NCBI RefSeq assembly: GCF_001650725.1
Contig: NZ_LXVX01000013.1
Location: 87,569 to 151,568 of the forward strand
DNA: 64,000 nt
DNA from: Sphingobium sp. TCM1
GTDB taxonomy: Bacteria; Pseudomonadota; Alphaproteobacteria; Sphingomonadales; Sphingomonadaceae
Direction: 5' to 3'
Shown here piece by piece: positions 28,857-39,251 of this stretch. A model generated the notes under the pieces. That model did not search any database. It worked only from the letters and a program-made list of their open reading frames with translations, and had not been told where the DNA came from. How positions within the stretch are numbered: position 1 is the stretch's first letter; each line of letters opens with the position of its first letter. A program made the position numbers and the translations under genes.

Positions 28857-29513
28857 TCAGGCGGCGTCGCCATCCAAGATGGCGGCAATGGCGGCGGTCA
28901 CGTCGGCCATGTCGGCCATGCCGTCGACCCGCGACACGATACCGCGGCCCTCGTAGATCGGCAGGATAGGCGCGGTCTTGGCGCGATATTCGGCCATGCG
29001 CGTCCGCACCGTCTCCTCATTGTCGTCGGGGCGGCGCTTGAACTCGTGCCCATGGCACTTGTCGCACTCATTTTCGACCGCAGGGGTCTTGAACCGGTCG
29101 TGATAGCCTTCGCCGCAGGTCGCGCAGGTGAAACGGCCCGTGATGCGCTCGACCAGCGCATCCTCATTCACATCCAGTTCGATGACATGGTCGAGCGTGC
29201 GGTCGCGCGATCCCAATAGGGTGTCGAGCGCCTGGGCCTGCGCCTGCGTCCGCGGATAGCCGTCGAAGATCACGCCGGTCTCGGGAGCCAGCGCATCGAG
29301 CGCCTCGCCGATGATGCCCGACACGATCTCGTCGGACACCAGCGCGCCCGCTTCCATCACGGCCTTCGCCTTGAGTCCGATCGGCGTCCCGGCCTTCACC
29401 GCAGCGCGCAGCATATCGCCGGTCGACAGCTGCACCATCCCGCGACTGTCCACCAGCCGCGTCGCCTGGGTACCCTTGCCGGCCCCCGGAGGACCAAGCA
29501 GAATGATATTCAT
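28857..29513 (-). CDS. adk: Adenylate kinase
   Basis: 218 residues from the ATG at 29513 (MNIILLGPPGAGKGTQ), preferred because AGGGGAG lies 10 nt upstream; the alternative ATG at 29522 is too close. It interconverts ATP + AMP and 2 ADP. FDGYPRTQAQA is the NMP/core signature. The lid carries two CxxC pairs (TCATCGEG and CDKC), the zinc-binding type. Gene follows secY, as in many alphaproteobacteria. Confidence 0.96.
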   Translation of the reverse strand: MNIILLGPPGAGKGTQATRLVDSRGMVQLSTGDMLRAAVKAGTPIGLKAKAVMEAGALVSDEIVSGIIGEALDALAPETGVIFDGYPRTQAQAQALDTLLGSRDRTLDHVIELDVNEDALVERITGRFTCATCGEGYHDRFKTPAVENECDKCHGHEFKRRPDDNEETVRTRMAEYRAKTAPILPIYEGRGIVSRVDGMADMADVTAAIAAILDGDAA

Positions 29514-29563
29514 TGCGCGCATTCTCCCCTGTTCGTGCGCTATTCAGAGTCTCGAAACGCCCC

Positions 29564-30928
29564 TCAGCGCAGTCGACCCTTCAGCTTCGCCTTCTTGATG
29601 AGGTCGCCATATTGATGGGCGAGCAGATGGCTCTGGATCTGGGTCACGGTGTCGACCGTAACATTGACGACGATCAGCAGGCTAGTCCCTCCAAGGTAGA
29701 AGGGAATTCCCGCCCGTGCGATGGCGAATTCGGGCACCAGGCAAATGAACGCCAGGTAAGCCGCGCCGATGACGGTGATGCGCGTCAGCACATAATCCAG
29801 ATAATGTTCGGTGTTCTTGCCCGGACGAATGCCCGGAATGAAGCCGCCGTTGCGCTTCAGATTGTCAGCCGTCTCTTCCGGGTTGAACACCACCGCAGTG
29901 TAGAAGAAGCAGAAGAAGACAATGCCCAGGCCATAGAGCGCCATGTACACGGGGCTGCCGTGCGCCAGATACTGGTTCAGCGTCAGGACGAAATCGCCCA
30001 GCCTGCTCTCGCCCGCTACGGTCTGCCCCGCAAATTGCGAGATGGTGAGCGGCATCAGCAGCAACGAACTGGCGAAGATCGGCGGGATCACACCTGCGGT
30101 GTTGACCTTCAGCGGCAGATGGCTGCGATCGGCCTGCATCAGCCCCTGACGGGTCTGGCGCTTGGGATACTGGATCAGGACGCGGCGCTGGGCGCGTTCC
30201 ATGAAGCAGATCAACAGGATCAGCCCGACCGCCATGACCATGATCAGGAAAATGAGCAGGCCGGAAATCGAGCCTTCGCTGCCCGACTTGAACAGATTGC
30301 TGAGCGTCACCGGCAGCTGGGCGACGATGCCGGCCATGATGATGAGCGAAACGCCGTTGCCGATGCCCCGCGAGGTGATCTGTTCACCCAGCCACATCAG
30401 GAACATCGTGCCGCCGATCAGCGAGACGACCGCCGTCAGCCGGAACAGCAGGCCGGGTTCGATCACGGCGGCGACGCCCGACTGGGCACCGAAGCTCTCT
30501 AGACCGACCGCAATGAAATAGCCCTGCACCGCGGTCAGGCCAACGGTGCCATAGCGGGTATATTGGTTCAGCTTCTTGCGGCCGCTCTCCCCTTCCTTCT
30601 TGATCGCAGCAAGCTGCGGCGAGAGGCTGGCCGCGAGCTGCACCACGATCGAGGCGGTGATATAGGGCATCACGCCAAGCGCGATCAGGCTCATGCGCGA
30701 CAGCGAACCACCCGAGAAGGTGTTGAAGATATCGAGGATGCCGCCGTTGGTCTGGGCATAGAGCGTCGAAAGCGCCGTCGGATCAACACCGGGCAACGGC
30801 ACGAAGCTCAGGAAGCGGAAGACGATCAGTGCGCCGAGCGTGAACCACAGGCGCTTCTTGAGGTCGGTCGCCTGGCTGAATTTCGCGAGGCTGAGATTGG
30901 ATGCGAGCTGGTCGGCTCTCGATGCCAT
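29564..30928 (-). CDS. secY: Preprotein translocase subunit SecY
   Basis: 454 residues with ten membrane helices, the channel of the Sec translocon. Recognised from FVPLPGVDPTAL, GVMPYITASIVVQL, IKKEGESGRKKLNQYTRYGT and the C-terminal GTSLLIVVNVTVDTV. It lies between rplO and adk in the spc segment; the 192-nt gap upstream contains a hairpin. Confidence 0.97.
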   Translation of the reverse strand: MASRADQLASNLSLAKFSQATDLKKRLWFTLGALIVFRFLSFVPLPGVDPTALSTLYAQTNGGILDIFNTFSGGSLSRMSLIALGVMPYITASIVVQLAASLSPQLAAIKKEGESGRKKLNQYTRYGTVGLTAVQGYFIAVGLESFGAQSGVAAVIEPGLLFRLTAVVSLIGGTMFLMWLGEQITSRGIGNGVSLIIMAGIVAQLPVTLSNLFKSGSEGSISGLLIFLIMVMAVGLILLICFMERAQRRVLIQYPKRQTRQGLMQADRSHLPLKVNTAGVIPPIFASSLLLMPLTISQFAGQTVAGESRLGDFVLTLNQYLAHGSPVYMALYGLGIVFFCFFYTAVVFNPEETADNLKRNGGFIPGIRPGKNTEHYLDYVLTRITVIGAAYLAFICLVPEFAIARAGIPFYLGGTSLLIVVNVTVDTVTQIQSHLLAHQYGDLIKKAKLKGRLR

Positions 30929-31062
30929 GGTGGCTGCCCTTCAAATCACTCTTGCCCGGGATGGAGGTCCGAGCCGGAATCGCATTCCCCTTAGCGGGGG
31001 CTTGGGGCGCTGTCGAACCGGGAATTGCCGCGGCTGCGACAAACAGCGTCCCCGATGCACAT

Positions 31063-31094
31063 GACCCCGCCGACCCATATCGGGCAGCGGGGTC
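31063..31094 (-). other. Hairpin in the rplO-secY gap
   Basis: GACCCCGC (31063-31070) pairs with GCGGGGTC (31087-31094) around a 16-nt loop that has partial internal pairing. There is no T-run, so this may be an RNA-processing or partial attenuation element ahead of secY rather than a terminator. Confidence 0.4.
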
Positions 31095-31120
31095 ACGCTT
31101 GCAAGACTTGGCAGGCCGGA

Positions 31121-31654
31121 TCAGGCCTTCGCTGCGGCCTTCTTGGCGGCAAGGGCGGTGCCCTTCTTGGCCTTGGCCTTTTCCGCCGCAGGAACCACCG
31201 CGATCACCTCGACCTTGCCACCGGCCTTCTCGACTGCGTCGATCGCGCTCTGCGACGCGCCGGCGACCAGGAAGCTCAGCTTCGTGGTCAGTTCGCCCTT
31301 GGCGAGGAGGCGCACGCCGTCCTTGCCACCACGCGCCAGGCCGGCCGCCTTCAACGCAGCATGATCGACGGTGGCGCTGGCGTCCAGCTTGCCGGCGTCG
31401 ATCGCCTTCTGCACCGCGCCCAGGTTCACGATCGCGTAATCCTTGGCGAAGATATTGTTGAAGCCGCGCTTCGGCAGACGCATGTGGAGCGGCATCTGAC
31501 CGCCCTCGAAGCCGTTGATGCTGACGCCCGAACGCGCCTTGGCGCCCTTCTGGCCGCGACCGGCGGTCTTGCCCTTGCCCGAGCCGATACCACGGCCGAC
31601 GCGCATCCGGCCCTTGCGGCTACCGGCATTATCGTTGAGTTCGTTCAGTTTCAT
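31121..31654 (-). CDS. rplO: 50S ribosomal protein L15
   Basis: 177 residues. [37 protein letters not shown] is cut short here as the classic L15 start: KLNEL and [18 protein letters not shown] are diagnostic. It has a Lys/Ala-rich C-terminal tail ([19 protein letters not shown]), longer than E. coli L15 (144 aa). The gap to rpmD (158 nt) is unusually large for this operon. Confidence 0.96.
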   Translation of the reverse strand: MKLNELNDNAGSRKGRMRVGRGIGSGKGKTAGRGQKGAKARSGVSINGFEGGQMPLHMRLPKRGFNNIFAKDYAIVNLGAVQKAIDAGKLDASATVDHAALKAAGLARGGKDGVRLLAKGELTTKLSFLVAGASQSAIDAVEKAGGKVEVIAVVPAAEKAKAKKGTALAAKKAAAKA

Positions 31655-31689
31655 GTTTTGTGCACTCGCTTTCGCTATGTTCGCGCGAA

Positions 31690-31713
31690 GGCCCGATCCA
31701 CCGGGATCGGGCC
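31690..31713 (-). other. Perfect 10-bp hairpin in the rpmD-rplO gap
   Basis: GGCCCGATCC (31690-31699) and GGATCGGGCC (31704-31713) form a perfect stem with loop ACCG, between rpmD and rplO. No T-run follows on the transcribed strand. Confidence 0.5.
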
Positions 31714-31784
31714 AAAGCCCCCACTAAAGCTGGAGCCTTGTGAGGCTGGGCGGCTTCCATCACGGAGTCGCCCAATTGCCAGAG

Positions 31785-31807
31785 ATCCCAGCTTCCGCTG
31801 GGATGAC
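31785..31807. repeat. REP-like palindrome (GGGATGAC type)
   Basis: ATCCCAGC and GCTGGGAT surround TTCC and are followed by GAC, matching one half of the GTCATCCC/GGGATGAC repeat at 4031-4057. It lies just downstream of the rpmD stop inside the ribosomal superoperon. Confidence 0.5.
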
Positions 31808-31812
31808 GGTCT

Positions 31813-31989
31813 TTACTCGACCACCTGCACCATATGGGGCAGCTTCTTGATGGCACCGCGCACTTCCGCGGTATCTTCCAGCTCCACCACGCGGTGCATC
31901 TTGCCAAGGCCCAGGCTGATCAGAATCTTCTTCTGGTCGGCCGGGCGACGGATCGGCGAACCGATCTGCTTGATCTTGATTTTCGCCAT
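31813..31989 (-). CDS. rpmD: 50S ribosomal protein L30
   Basis: 58 residues read on the minus strand from the ATG at 31989 to TAA: begins [20 protein letters not shown] and ends [11 protein letters not shown]. Normal bacterial L30 length. It lies 5 nt after rpsE and before rplO, the conserved spc order. Confidence 0.96.
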   Translation of the reverse strand: MAKIKIKQIGSPIRRPADQKKILISLGLGKMHRVVELEDTAEVRGAIKKLPHMVQVVE

Positions 31990-31994
31990 GTCTG

Positions 31995-32696
31995 TTACTC
32001 CGCAATCGCTTCGGCGTCAGCCTGCGCGACGTCGGCCGAGGCACCACCGCGACGCAGAAGGTCGGCGACCTTCTTGCCACGACGCTGCGCCACCGACTTG
32101 GGGCTGGTCTGTTCGCCCAGCGCCGCGAAGGTCGCACGGATCATGTTATAGGGGTTCGACGTGCCGTTCGACTTGGTCACGACGTCAGCGACGCCGAGGC
32201 TTTCGAACACGGCGCGCATCGGACCGCCAGCGATGATGCCCGTACCGGCCGGGGCCGAACGAACCGTCACCTTGCCGGCGCCGAAGTGGCCGAGGCCGTC
32301 GTGGTGCAGGGTGCGGCCTTCCTTCAGCGGAACGCGGACCATCGCCTTCTTGGCGGCGGCGGTCGCCTTGCTGATGGCTTCGGGCACTTCGCGCGCCTTG
32401 CCATGGCCGAAGCCCGCACGGCCCTTGCCGTCGCCGACGACGACCAGAGCGGCGAAACCGAAGCGCTTACCGCCCTTGACGGTCTTCGAGACGCGGTTGA
32501 TGTGAACCAGCTTCTCGATCAGCTCTTCGCCCTGCTCCTCGTCCCGATTGCCGCGACGGTCGTCGCGACGGCCACGGCCGCCACGTTCGCCACGGTTGCG
32601 ATCCCCGCCACGGCCACGGCCACGGCCACGACCTTCGGTCTGAGCCTCGACGCCCTCGACGGGTGCGACGACTTCGTTGGTGTTTTCGTCAGCCAT
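31995..32696 (-). CDS. rpsE: 30S ribosomal protein S5
   Basis: 233 residues against 166 in E. coli. The S5 body starts near residue 57 ([25 protein letters not shown]) and includes [13 protein letters not shown]. The extra N-terminal stretch is low complexity and Arg/Gly rich ([19 protein letters not shown]), likely disordered and RNA-binding. S5 helps maintain decoding accuracy and mRNA entry. Confidence 0.96.
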   Translation of the reverse strand: MADENTNEVVAPVEGVEAQTEGRGRGRGRGGDRNRGERGGRGRRDDRRGNRDEEQGEELIEKLVHINRVSKTVKGGKRFGFAALVVVGDGKGRAGFGHGKAREVPEAISKATAAAKKAMVRVPLKEGRTLHHDGLGHFGAGKVTVRSAPAGTGIIAGGPMRAVFESLGVADVVTKSNGTSNPYNMIRATFAALGEQTSPKSVAQRRGKKVADLLRRGGASADVAQADAEAIAE

Positions 32697-32698
32697 GA

Positions 32699-33052
32699 TC
32701 AGAACTCCAGCCCGCCTTCACGGGCGGCATCGGCCAGCGCCTTGACGCGGCCATGGAACAGGAAGCCACCGCGGTCGAACACGACCTTGGTGACACCGGC
32801 GGCGGTCGCCGCGGCGGCGACGCGCTTGCCGACATCGGCAGCGGCTTCGGAAGTTGCGCCGGTCTTGCCGCGCACATCCTTGTCCAGGGTCGATGCTGCC
32901 GCGACGGTCTTGCCGGCGACGTCATCAATGACCTGCGCGTAGATGTGACGACCCGAACGATGCACGCTGAGGCGGGGCTTGTGGCCCGCAACGGCCTTGA
33001 GGGCGGTGCGAACGCGGCGACGACGCCGCGCGAAGAGGGAAAGCTTTGCCAT
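32699..33052 (-). CDS. rplR: 50S ribosomal protein L18
   Basis: 117 residues from the ATG at 33052 ([15 protein letters not shown]). Contains [19 protein letters not shown] and [29 protein letters not shown]18 binds 5S rRNA. The frame continues upstream into the rplF coding region but without homology. Confidence 0.96.
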   Translation of the reverse strand: MAKLSLFARRRRRVRTALKAVAGHKPRLSVHRSGRHIYAQVIDDVAGKTVAAASTLDKDVRGKTGATSEAAADVGKRVAAAATAAGVTKVVFDRGGFLFHGRVKALADAAREGGLEF

Positions 33053-33053
33053 C

Positions 33054-33587
33054 TTACTTCTTCTTCCCTTCCTTGCGGAAGATGAACTCGCCGGCGTACT
33101 TGATACCCTTGCCCTTATAGGGTTCGGGCTTGCGCCAGCGGCGGATCTCGGCGGCAACCTGACCCACCTTCTGCTTGTCGATGCCGGTGATCTCGACCGT
33201 GGTGTTATCCGGGGTCTTGATCTCGATGCCTTCCGGCACAGCGAAGTCGACGTCGTGCGAATAGCCGAGCTTCAGGTTCAGAACCTTGCCCTTGGCGTCC
33301 GCACGATAGCCGACACCGGTGATGAGCAGCTTCTTCGTGTAGCCCTCCGTCACGCCGGTGATCAGATTGGCGATCAGGGTGCGCTGCATACCCCAGAAAG
33401 CGCGGGCGCGCTTGCTGTCGTTGGCAGGCTTCACCGCGATCGAACCATCTTCGATGCTGTAGGTGACTTCGTCGGCCAGCGGCAGCGACAGGGTGCCCTT
33501 CGGCCCCTTAACCGACAGCTCGCCATCGGCGATCGACGCGGTGACGCCCGCGGGGACGGCAACCGGCTTCTTACCAGTGCGGCTCAT
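33054..33587 (-). CDS. rplF: 50S ribosomal protein L6
   Basis: 177 residues, typical. Starts [15 protein letters not shown] and has the C-terminal L6 signature [21 protein letters not shown]. Its start overlaps the rpsH stop by one base. Confidence 0.97.
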   Translation of the reverse strand: MSRTGKKPVAVPAGVTASIADGELSVKGPKGTLSLPLADEVTYSIEDGSIAVKPANDSKRARAFWGMQRTLIANLITGVTEGYTKKLLITGVGYRADAKGKVLNLKLGYSHDVDFAVPEGIEIKTPDNTTVEITGIDKQKVGQVAAEIRRWRKPEPYKGKGIKYAGEFIFRKEGKKK

Positions 33588-33982
33588 CAGAACACCTCCG
33601 CCAGCACTTCGCCGCCAACATTCTGCTCACGCGCTTCCGCGTCAGACAGAACACCCTTGGGCGTCGAGACAATGGTGATGCCGAGGCCATTGCGGATTAC
33701 CGGCAGTTCCTTGGAACCCGAGTAAACGCGGCGACCAGGCTTGGACACGCGGGCGACATGCTTGATCGCCGGCTGGCCCTCGAAATATTTCAGCTCGATG
33801 CGCAGGCCGGGATGATTGCCGAGGACTTCCTCGGAATAACCACGGATATAGCCTTCGCGCTGCAGCACGTCGAGGACGCGGGCACGGAGCTTGCTGGCGG
33901 GGGACACGACGCTGTCCTTCTTCGCCTGCTGCCCGTTGCGGATGCGGGTGAGCATATCACCCAGGGGATCGGTCAATGCCAT
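33587..33982 (-). CDS. rpsH: 30S ribosomal protein S8
   Basis: 131 residues. [22 protein letters not shown] at the start and [22 protein letters not shown] at the end are diagnostic. In E. coli S8 represses the spc operon by binding its mRNA; whether that holds here was not tested. Confidence 0.97.
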   Translation of the reverse strand: MALTDPLGDMLTRIRNGQQAKKDSVVSPASKLRARVLDVLQREGYIRGYSEEVLGNHPGLRIELKYFEGQPAIKHVARVSKPGRRVYSGSKELPVIRNGLGITIVSTPKGVLSDAEAREQNVGGEVLAEVF

Positions 33983-33994
33983 CTCAAATGATCC

Positions 33995-34300
33995 TTACCA
34001 GCTCGACTTGGTGACGCCGGGGATCAGGCCCTTGTTGGCCAGATCACGCAGCTGCACGCGGCAGAGACGGAATTTGCGGTAGTAAGCGCGGGGACGCCCC
34101 GTCAGCTCGCAGCGGTTCCGAACGCGGGTCGGATTGCCGTTGCGGGGGATCTCCGCCATCTTCAGACGCGCGATCAGACGATCGCTGTCATCGGCCGCGG
34201 TATCATTCGCGATCGCCTTGAGCTTCGCATAGCGGCCGGCATATTTCTTCACCAGCTTCTTGCGGCGCTCGTTCTTGTTGATCGAACTCAGTTTCGCCAT
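33995..34300 (-). CDS. rpsN: 30S ribosomal protein S14
   Basis: 101 residues, the long zinc-free form: no CxxC pairs are present. The C-terminus has [21 protein letters not shown] and [10 protein letters not shown]. Confidence 0.97.
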   Translation of the reverse strand: MAKLSSINKNERRKKLVKKYAGRYAKLKAIANDTAADDSDRLIARLKMAEIPRNGNPTRVRNRCELTGRPRAYYRKFRLCRVQLRDLANKGLIPGVTKSSW

Positions 34301-34352
34301 GACTTAAGTTCTCTTCCTTAGCTTAAGCGTTTGGGAGAGAAGCGGGGCCTTT

Positions 34353-34925
34353 TCAGGCCGCCTGCTTCTCTTCGATCGGGAAGGGGAAGCCGAAGAGACG
34401 CAGCAGTTCGCGCGCTTCCTCGTCCGTCTTCGCCGTGGTGGTCACGATGATGTCCATGCCACGAACCTTGTCGATCTTGTCGTAGCTGATCTCCGGGAAA
34501 ATCAGCTGCTCCTTGATGCCGAAGGCATAGTTGCCACGACCATCGAAGCTCTTGGGGTTCAGACCACGGAAGTCGCGCACGCGGGGCAGCGCGATGTTGA
34601 TCAGACGGTCCAGGAATTCATACATGCGCTCGCGGCGCAGCGTGACCTTGGCACCGATCGGCATACCTTCACGCAGCTTGAACTGCGCGATGGACTTGCG
34701 AGCCTTGGTGATGACCGGCTTCTGACCGGCGATCTGCTCCATTTCCTCGGCGGCCTGGGTGACCTTCTTCTTGTCCTGGGTCGCTTCGCCCACGCCCATG
34801 TTGAGCACGATCTTCTCGATCTTGGGCACTTCCATGACGTTCTTGTAACCGAACTTCTCGGTCATCGCCTTGGCGATCTCGGCGTCATACTGCGCCTTCG
34901 AGCGCGGGATGTACTTGTCGCTCAT
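34353..34925 (-). CDS. rplE: 50S ribosomal protein L5
   Basis: 190 residues. [35 protein letters not shown] and [17 protein letters not shown] identify L5, which binds 5S rRNA. Short C-terminal extension (PIEEKQAA). Start overlaps the rplX stop by one base. Confidence 0.97.
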   Translation of the reverse strand: MSDKYIPRSKAQYDAEIAKAMTEKFGYKNVMEVPKIEKIVLNMGVGEATQDKKKVTQAAEEMEQIAGQKPVITKARKSIAQFKLREGMPIGAKVTLRRERMYEFLDRLINIALPRVRDFRGLNPKSFDGRGNYAFGIKEQLIFPEISYDKIDKVRGMDIIVTTTAKTDEEARELLRLFGFPFPIEEKQAA

Positions 34926-35236
34926 TACAGCACCTCACCGGACTTGACGGCGACACGGACCTTCTTGCCGTCGCGGTCCTCGAAACGGACGCGGGTCGGC
35001 TTGCCATCCTTGTCGGCGACAGCGACGTTGGAAATGTGCAGCGGCGCCGGCTTGCGATCGATGCCACCCTGCGGGTTGGACTGATCGGGCTTGCGGTGAC
35101 GCGCATGGACGTTGATGCCTTCGACGAGGACCTTGTCCTCCTTCGGCAGCACCTGCAGGACGGCGCCGGTGCGGCCCTTGTCCTTGCCGGCCAGGACGAC
35201 GATCTTGTCGCCCTTCTTGATCTTGGCAGCGCTCAT
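34925..35236 (-). CDS. rplX: 50S ribosomal protein L24
   Basis: 103 residues. The KOW motif [21 protein letters not shown] is at the N-terminus, followed by [22 protein letters not shown]24 initiates large-subunit assembly. One-base overlap with rplN stop. Confidence 0.97.
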   Translation of the reverse strand: MSAAKIKKGDKIVVLAGKDKGRTGAVLQVLPKEDKVLVEGINVHARHRKPDQSNPQGGIDRKPAPLHISNVAVADKDGKPTRVRFEDRDGKKVRVAVKSGEVL

Positions 35237-35604
35237 TACAGCACCTCGGGGGCGAGCGAGATGATCTTCATGTGCTTCTTGGCGCGCAGTTCGCGAACGA
35301 CCGGGCCAAAGATACGGGTGCCGATCGGCTCCTCGTTCTTGTTGATGAGCACAGCGGCATTGCCGTCGAAGCGAATCACGCTGCCATCAGCGCGACGCAC
35401 GTCCTTGGCGGTGCGCACGATGACGGCGCGATGCACGTCACCCTTCTTCACCTTGCCACGAGGCGCAGCTTCCTTGATCGAGACGACGATGATGTCGCCT
35501 ACGCTCGCGAAGCGACGCTTCGAGCCGCCCAGCACCTTGATGCACTGGACGCGCTTGGCGCCGCTGTTGTCAGCGACGTCAAGATTGGATTGCATCTGGA
35601 TCAT
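35236..35604 (-). CDS. rplN: 50S ribosomal protein L14
   Basis: 122 residues, exact family length. [22 protein letters not shown] and [13 protein letters not shown] are diagnostic. A 176-nt gap separates it from rpsQ upstream, the usual S10/spc junction. Confidence 0.97.
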   Translation of the reverse strand: MIQMQSNLDVADNSGAKRVQCIKVLGGSKRRFASVGDIIVVSIKEAAPRGKVKKGDVHRAVIVRTAKDVRRADGSVIRFDGNAAVLINKNEEPIGTRIFGPVVRELRAKKHMKIISLAPEVL

Positions 35605-35780
35605 GGATCCGGTTCCTTCTTATTTGGCCTACCGGGACAATTCCCGGCGGTTCCGAATTTCGTGCATAGAGACTCGAACCGAGCCTTTGACTCTACGCGA
35701 AGCGCGGGCCTGTACCCTTTCCCGAAGGAAAAGGCCAGCCCCGCGCCGCATTTTTAGGTCAAAGGCTCAATGAGCCTCCC
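35605..35780 (-). other. Structured S10/spc junction
   Basis: The rpsQ-rplN gap contains GCGCGGG (35702-35708) paired with CCCGCGC (35740-35746) around an inner GGCC...GGCC and CCTTTCC/GGAAAAGG partial stem. This may be a leader, a partial terminator or a processing site ahead of rplN. No promoter was identified with confidence. Confidence 0.4.
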
Positions 35781-36044
35781 TCAGGCCGCCGTTTCCGGCG
35801 ACTTGTGGGTGTCCACGCGCTCGATGACCTTCCAGGTCTTGAGCTTGGAAATCGGAGCGGTCTCTTCGATGCGGACCGTTTCGCCTTCCTTGTAGACATT
35901 GCCCTCATCATGGGCATGGTACTTCTTCGACAGACGGATGATCTTGCCGTAGAGCGCATGCTTTACCTTGCGCTCCACCCGAACCACCACCGTCTTGTCG
36001 GTCTTGTCGGAAACCACCGTTCCCGTCAGCACGCGCTTGGGCAT
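35781..36044 (-). CDS. rpsQ: 30S ribosomal protein S17
   Basis: 87 residues. [21 protein letters not shown] and the [15 protein letters not shown] end are typical. Follows rpmC in the S10 order. Confidence 0.97.
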   Translation of the reverse strand: MPKRVLTGTVVSDKTDKTVVVRVERKVKHALYGKIIRLSKKYHAHDEGNVYKEGETVRIEETAPISKLKTWKVIERVDTHKSPETAA

Positions 36045-36056
36045 CGTGTGTTTCCT

Positions 36057-36260
36057 TTACTTCGCGGCCGAGCGGGTACGCTCGGACTGCAGGGTCTTGA
36101 TCTGCGCGATCGACCGACGGACTTCACGCACGCGGCTGGGCTTTTCCAGCTGGTTGGTGGCCGCCTGGAAACGCAGGTTGAACTGCTCGCGCTTCAGGTT
36201 GTTGAGTTCGGTCGACAGTTCGTCGTCCGTCTTGGTCTTGAGGTCTGCGACGTTCGCCAC
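36057..36260 (-). CDS. rpmC: 50S ribosomal protein L29
   Basis: 67 residues. [21 protein letters not shown] contains the L29 signature, with a helical N-terminus [13 protein letters not shown]. Located beside the tunnel exit where trigger factor and SRP dock. Confidence 0.96.
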   Translation of the reverse strand: MANVADLKTKTDDELSTELNNLKREQFNLRFQAATNQLEKPSRVREVRRSIAQIKTLQSERTRSAAK

Positions 36261-36263
36261 GGC

Positions 36264-36695
36264 TTAACCCTCCAGGTGCGAGGTGTCGCCGAGGCGGGCG
36301 ACGACCTTCGTCTTGATGGGCAGCTTCATCGCGGCGCGCGAGAAGGCCTCTGCTGCGAGCGGACCGGGCACGCCGTCCAGTTCGAACAGGATGCGGCCCG
36401 GCTTGACGCGAGCAGCCCAATATTCGACCGAACCCTTGCCCTTGCCCTGACGGACTTCGGCCGGCTTCTTCGACACCGGCACGTCGGGGAACACGCGAAT
36501 CCACAACCGGCCCTGACGGCGGATATGGCGGGTGATCGCGCGGCGAGCCGCTTCGATCTGACGTGCGGTGACGCGCTCGGGTTCCAGAGCCTTGAGGCCG
36601 TAGGAGCCGAAATTCAGAGCCGAACCGCCCTTGGCGTCGCCCTTGATCCGGCCCTTGAAGGCCTTGCGGAACTTCATTTTCTTCGGTTGCAGCAT
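36264..36695 (-). CDS. rplP: 50S ribosomal protein L16
   Basis: 143 residues. [40 protein letters not shown] and [10 protein letters not shown] are diagnostic of L16. Confidence 0.97.
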   Translation of the reverse strand: MLQPKKMKFRKAFKGRIKGDAKGGSALNFGSYGLKALEPERVTARQIEAARRAITRHIRRQGRLWIRVFPDVPVSKKPAEVRQGKGKGSVEYWAARVKPGRILFELDGVPGPLAAEAFSRAAMKLPIKTKVVARLGDTSHLEG

Positions 36696-36716
36696 GACGC
36701 TATTACCTTCTTATCT

Positions 36717-37412
36717 TCAGCGCGCCGGGCGCACGCCGGAGGTCTGAGCCTCCAGCATCAGCCGGTCGGTGGCCATCGGATCATGACCAAGGATTTCACC
36801 CTTGAAGATCCAGACCTTGATGCCGCACACGCCATAGGCGGTATGGGCTTCGGCTTCGGCATAGTCGACGTTCGCGCGCAGCGTGTGCAGCGGAACGCGG
36901 CCTTCGCGATACCATTCGACGCGCGCGATCTCCGCGCCGCCCAGACGGCCGCCGCAGGTGATCTTGATGCCTTCGGCGCCCAGACGGAGAGCCGACTGCA
37001 CCGCGCGCTTCATCGCACGACGGAAAGCCACGCGGCGTTCCAGCTGGTCGGCAATGCCCTGCGCAACGAGCTTGGAGTCGATTTCCGGCTTGCGGATTTC
37101 GACGATGTTCAGGCTGACGTCCGAAGAGGTCAGGCCGCCCAGCTTCTTGCGCAGCTTTTCGATGTCCGCGCCCTTCTTGCCGATGATGACACCGGGACGG
37201 GCGGCGTAGATCGACACGCGGCACAGCTTGGCCGGACGCTCGATAACGACCTTGGAGATCGCGGCCTGCGGCAGGTTCTTCATGATATACTGGCGGATCT
37301 TCAGATCCTCCAGCAGCAGGCGACCGTAGTCGGCGCCTTCCGCGAACCAGCGGCTGTCCCAGGTGCGGTTGATCTGCAGACGCAGACCGATCGGATTGCT
37401 CTTGTGACCCAT
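36717..37412 (-). CDS. rpsC: 30S ribosomal protein S3
   Basis: 231 residues from the ATG at 37412 ([20 protein letters not shown]), the conserved S3 start. The KH domain has [17 protein letters not shown]. The frame opens upstream inside rplV but without homology. Confidence 0.97.
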   Translation of the reverse strand: MGHKSNPIGLRLQINRTWDSRWFAEGADYGRLLLEDLKIRQYIMKNLPQAAISKVVIERPAKLCRVSIYAARPGVIIGKKGADIEKLRKKLGGLTSSDVSLNIVEIRKPEIDSKLVAQGIADQLERRVAFRRAMKRAVQSALRLGAEGIKITCGGRLGGAEIARVEWYREGRVPLHTLRANVDYAEAEAHTAYGVCGIKVWIFKGEILGHDPMATDRLMLEAQTSGVRPAR

Positions 37413-37416
37413 GTGC

Positions 37417-37803
37417 TTACGCCTCCGCCTCTTCTGCAGCTTCACGCACGACGATGCGCACGCGGCTGAAGGGCTTCAGAATCCGGGTCGACTTGCCGCG
37501 GCCGCGAGCGTGGAAGCGCTTCAGGGTGAAGCTCTTGCCCACCGATGCTTCCGCGACGACCAGTGCGTCGACGTCCAGATTGTGGTTGTTTTCCGCATTG
37601 GCGATGGCCGAAGCCAGCACCTTGCGCACGTCGACCGCCATCGCCTTCTTGGAGAAGGCGAGGATGTTCAGCGCGTCCTCGACCTTGCGGCCGCGGATGA
37701 GCGTGGCGACCAGGTTCAGCTTCTGGGCTGAACCACGGATCTGCGTGCCAACGGCCAGCGCCTCATTGTCGGCGACGCGACGGGGAGCCTTTTGCTTGCT
37801 CAT
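37417..37803 (-). CDS. rplV: 50S ribosomal protein L22
   Basis: 128 residues. Contains [26 protein letters not shown] and the tunnel-lining hairpin region [15 protein letters not shown]. One-base overlap with rpsS. Confidence 0.97.
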   Translation of the reverse strand: MSKQKAPRRVADNEALAVGTQIRGSAQKLNLVATLIRGRKVEDALNILAFSKKAMAVDVRKVLASAIANAENNHNLDVDALVVAEASVGKSFTLKRFHARGRGKSTRILKPFSRVRIVVREAAEEAEA

Positions 37804-38081
37804 TAGCGCTTGCCCTTCTTGTCGGCAGCGTGACCGGGGAAGTAGCGGGTCGGGGCGAATTCACCCAGCTTGTGACCAACCATTTCCTCGTTCACGAGGA
37901 CCGGAACATGCTTGCGGCCATTATAGACGTTGAACGTCAGGCCAACGAACTGCGGCAGGATGGTGGAACGGCGCGACCAGGTCTTGATCGGACCGGTACG
38001 GCCACCGGCGTCCTGCGCCGTTTCCGCCTTCTTCAGAAGGCTGAGGTCCACGAACGGACCTTTCCAGACGGAACGAGCCAT
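37803..38081 (-). CDS. rpsS: 30S ribosomal protein S19
   Basis: 92 residues. [39 protein letters not shown] and [13 protein letters not shown] identify S19. Confidence 0.97.
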   Translation of the reverse strand: MARSVWKGPFVDLSLLKKAETAQDAGGRTGPIKTWSRRSTILPQFVGLTFNVYNGRKHVPVLVNEEMVGHKLGEFAPTRYFPGHAADKKGKR

Positions 38082-38086
38082 CTCGC

Positions 38087-38923
38087 TTACCTCTTCTTCT
38101 TCGCGTGGCGGCTACGGATGATGAACTTGTCCGTCGCCTTGTTGTGGCGGGTGCGCGCACCCTTGGTCGGCTTGCCCCAGGGCGTGACCGGATGACGGCC
38201 GCCCGAGGTCCGGCCTTCACCACCACCATGCGGGTGATCGACCGGGTTCTTCGCCACACCGCGCGTCAGCGGACGCTTACCCAGCCAGCGATTACGGCCG
38301 GCCTTGGCAAGGTTGGTGTTGGCGTTGTCCGGGTTCGACACGGCACCGACAGTGCCCATGCAGTCCGAACGGATGTAGCGCTGCTCGCCCGAGGACAGAC
38401 GGACCATCACCATGCCACGATCGCGACCGACCAGCTGGGCATAGGTACCCGCCGAACGGCAGAGCTGACCGCCCTTGCCGGGCTTCATCTCGATATTGTG
38501 GATGATGGTGCCGACCGGCATCTGGCCGAGTTCCATCGCATTGCCCGGCTTCACGTCGGTCTTCTTGCCCGCGACGACCTTGTCGCCGGGAGCCAGACGC
38601 TGCGGCGCCAGGATATAGGCCTGGGTGCCGTCGGGATAGTTGACCAGCGCGATGAAGGCGGTGCGGTTGGGGTCATATTCCAGACGCTCGACCGTGCCCT
38701 CGACGTCCCACAGCCTACGCTTGAAGTCGATGATGCGGTAACGCTGCTTGTGACCGCCGGCGATGCCGCGCGAGGTCACATGACCCTTGTTGTTGCGGCC
38801 ACCGGTCTTGCGCTTGCCTTCGGTCAGCGCCTTGACGGGCTTGCCCTTGTGCAGGCCGCTGCGGTCGACGAGGATCAGGCCACGCTGGGCCGGGCTCGTC
38901 GGGTTATAGTGCTTGAGTGCCAT
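38087..38923 (-). CDS. rplB: 50S ribosomal protein L2
   Basis: 278 residues. [38 protein letters not shown] and the C-terminal [23 protein letters not shown] (peptidyl-transferase-proximal His loop) are diagnostic. Confidence 0.97.
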   Translation of the reverse strand: MALKHYNPTSPAQRGLILVDRSGLHKGKPVKALTEGKRKTGGRNNKGHVTSRGIAGGHKQRYRIIDFKRRLWDVEGTVERLEYDPNRTAFIALVNYPDGTQAYILAPQRLAPGDKVVAGKKTDVKPGNAMELGQMPVGTIIHNIEMKPGKGGQLCRSAGTYAQLVGRDRGMVMVRLSSGEQRYIRSDCMGTVGAVSNPDNANTNLAKAGRNRWLGKRPLTRGVAKNPVDHPHGGGEGRTSGGRHPVTPWGKPTKGARTRHNKATDKFIIRSRHAKKKR

Positions 38924-38933
38924 CTATCCCGCC

Positions 38934-39251
38934 TCAGATACCGGTGGTGACGTCGATGGGCTTACTGTCAGCAGTAAGCGTCACGATCGCCTTCTTCACG
39001 TCCGAACGCTTGTAGGGCTTGCCCTTCCAGCGCTTGACCTTCCCCTTCTGCACCAGCGTGTTGACCGACTTGACGGTCACGCCGAACAGCGCCTCGATGG
39101 CAGCCTTGATCTCCGGCTTCGACGCATCGTTGGCGACCTTGAAGACCACCGCGTTGTTCTCGGAGAGAAGGGTCGACTTCTCGGTGATGACCGGTGCGAC
39201 AACGACGTCGAAGTGACGGTTGTCCACGGTCGCGGCTTCTTTCTTAGCCAT
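38934..39251 (-). CDS. rplW: 50S ribosomal protein L23
   Basis: 105 residues. [24 protein letters not shown] and [18 protein letters not shown] are typical. The start overlaps the rplD stop by eight bases (ATGGCTAA), implying tight translational coupling. Confidence 0.97.
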   Translation of the reverse strand: MAKKEAATVDNRHFDVVVAPVITEKSTLLSENNAVVFKVANDASKPEIKAAIEALFGVTVKSVNTLVQKGKVKRWKGKPYKRSDVKKAIVTLTADSKPIDVTTGI

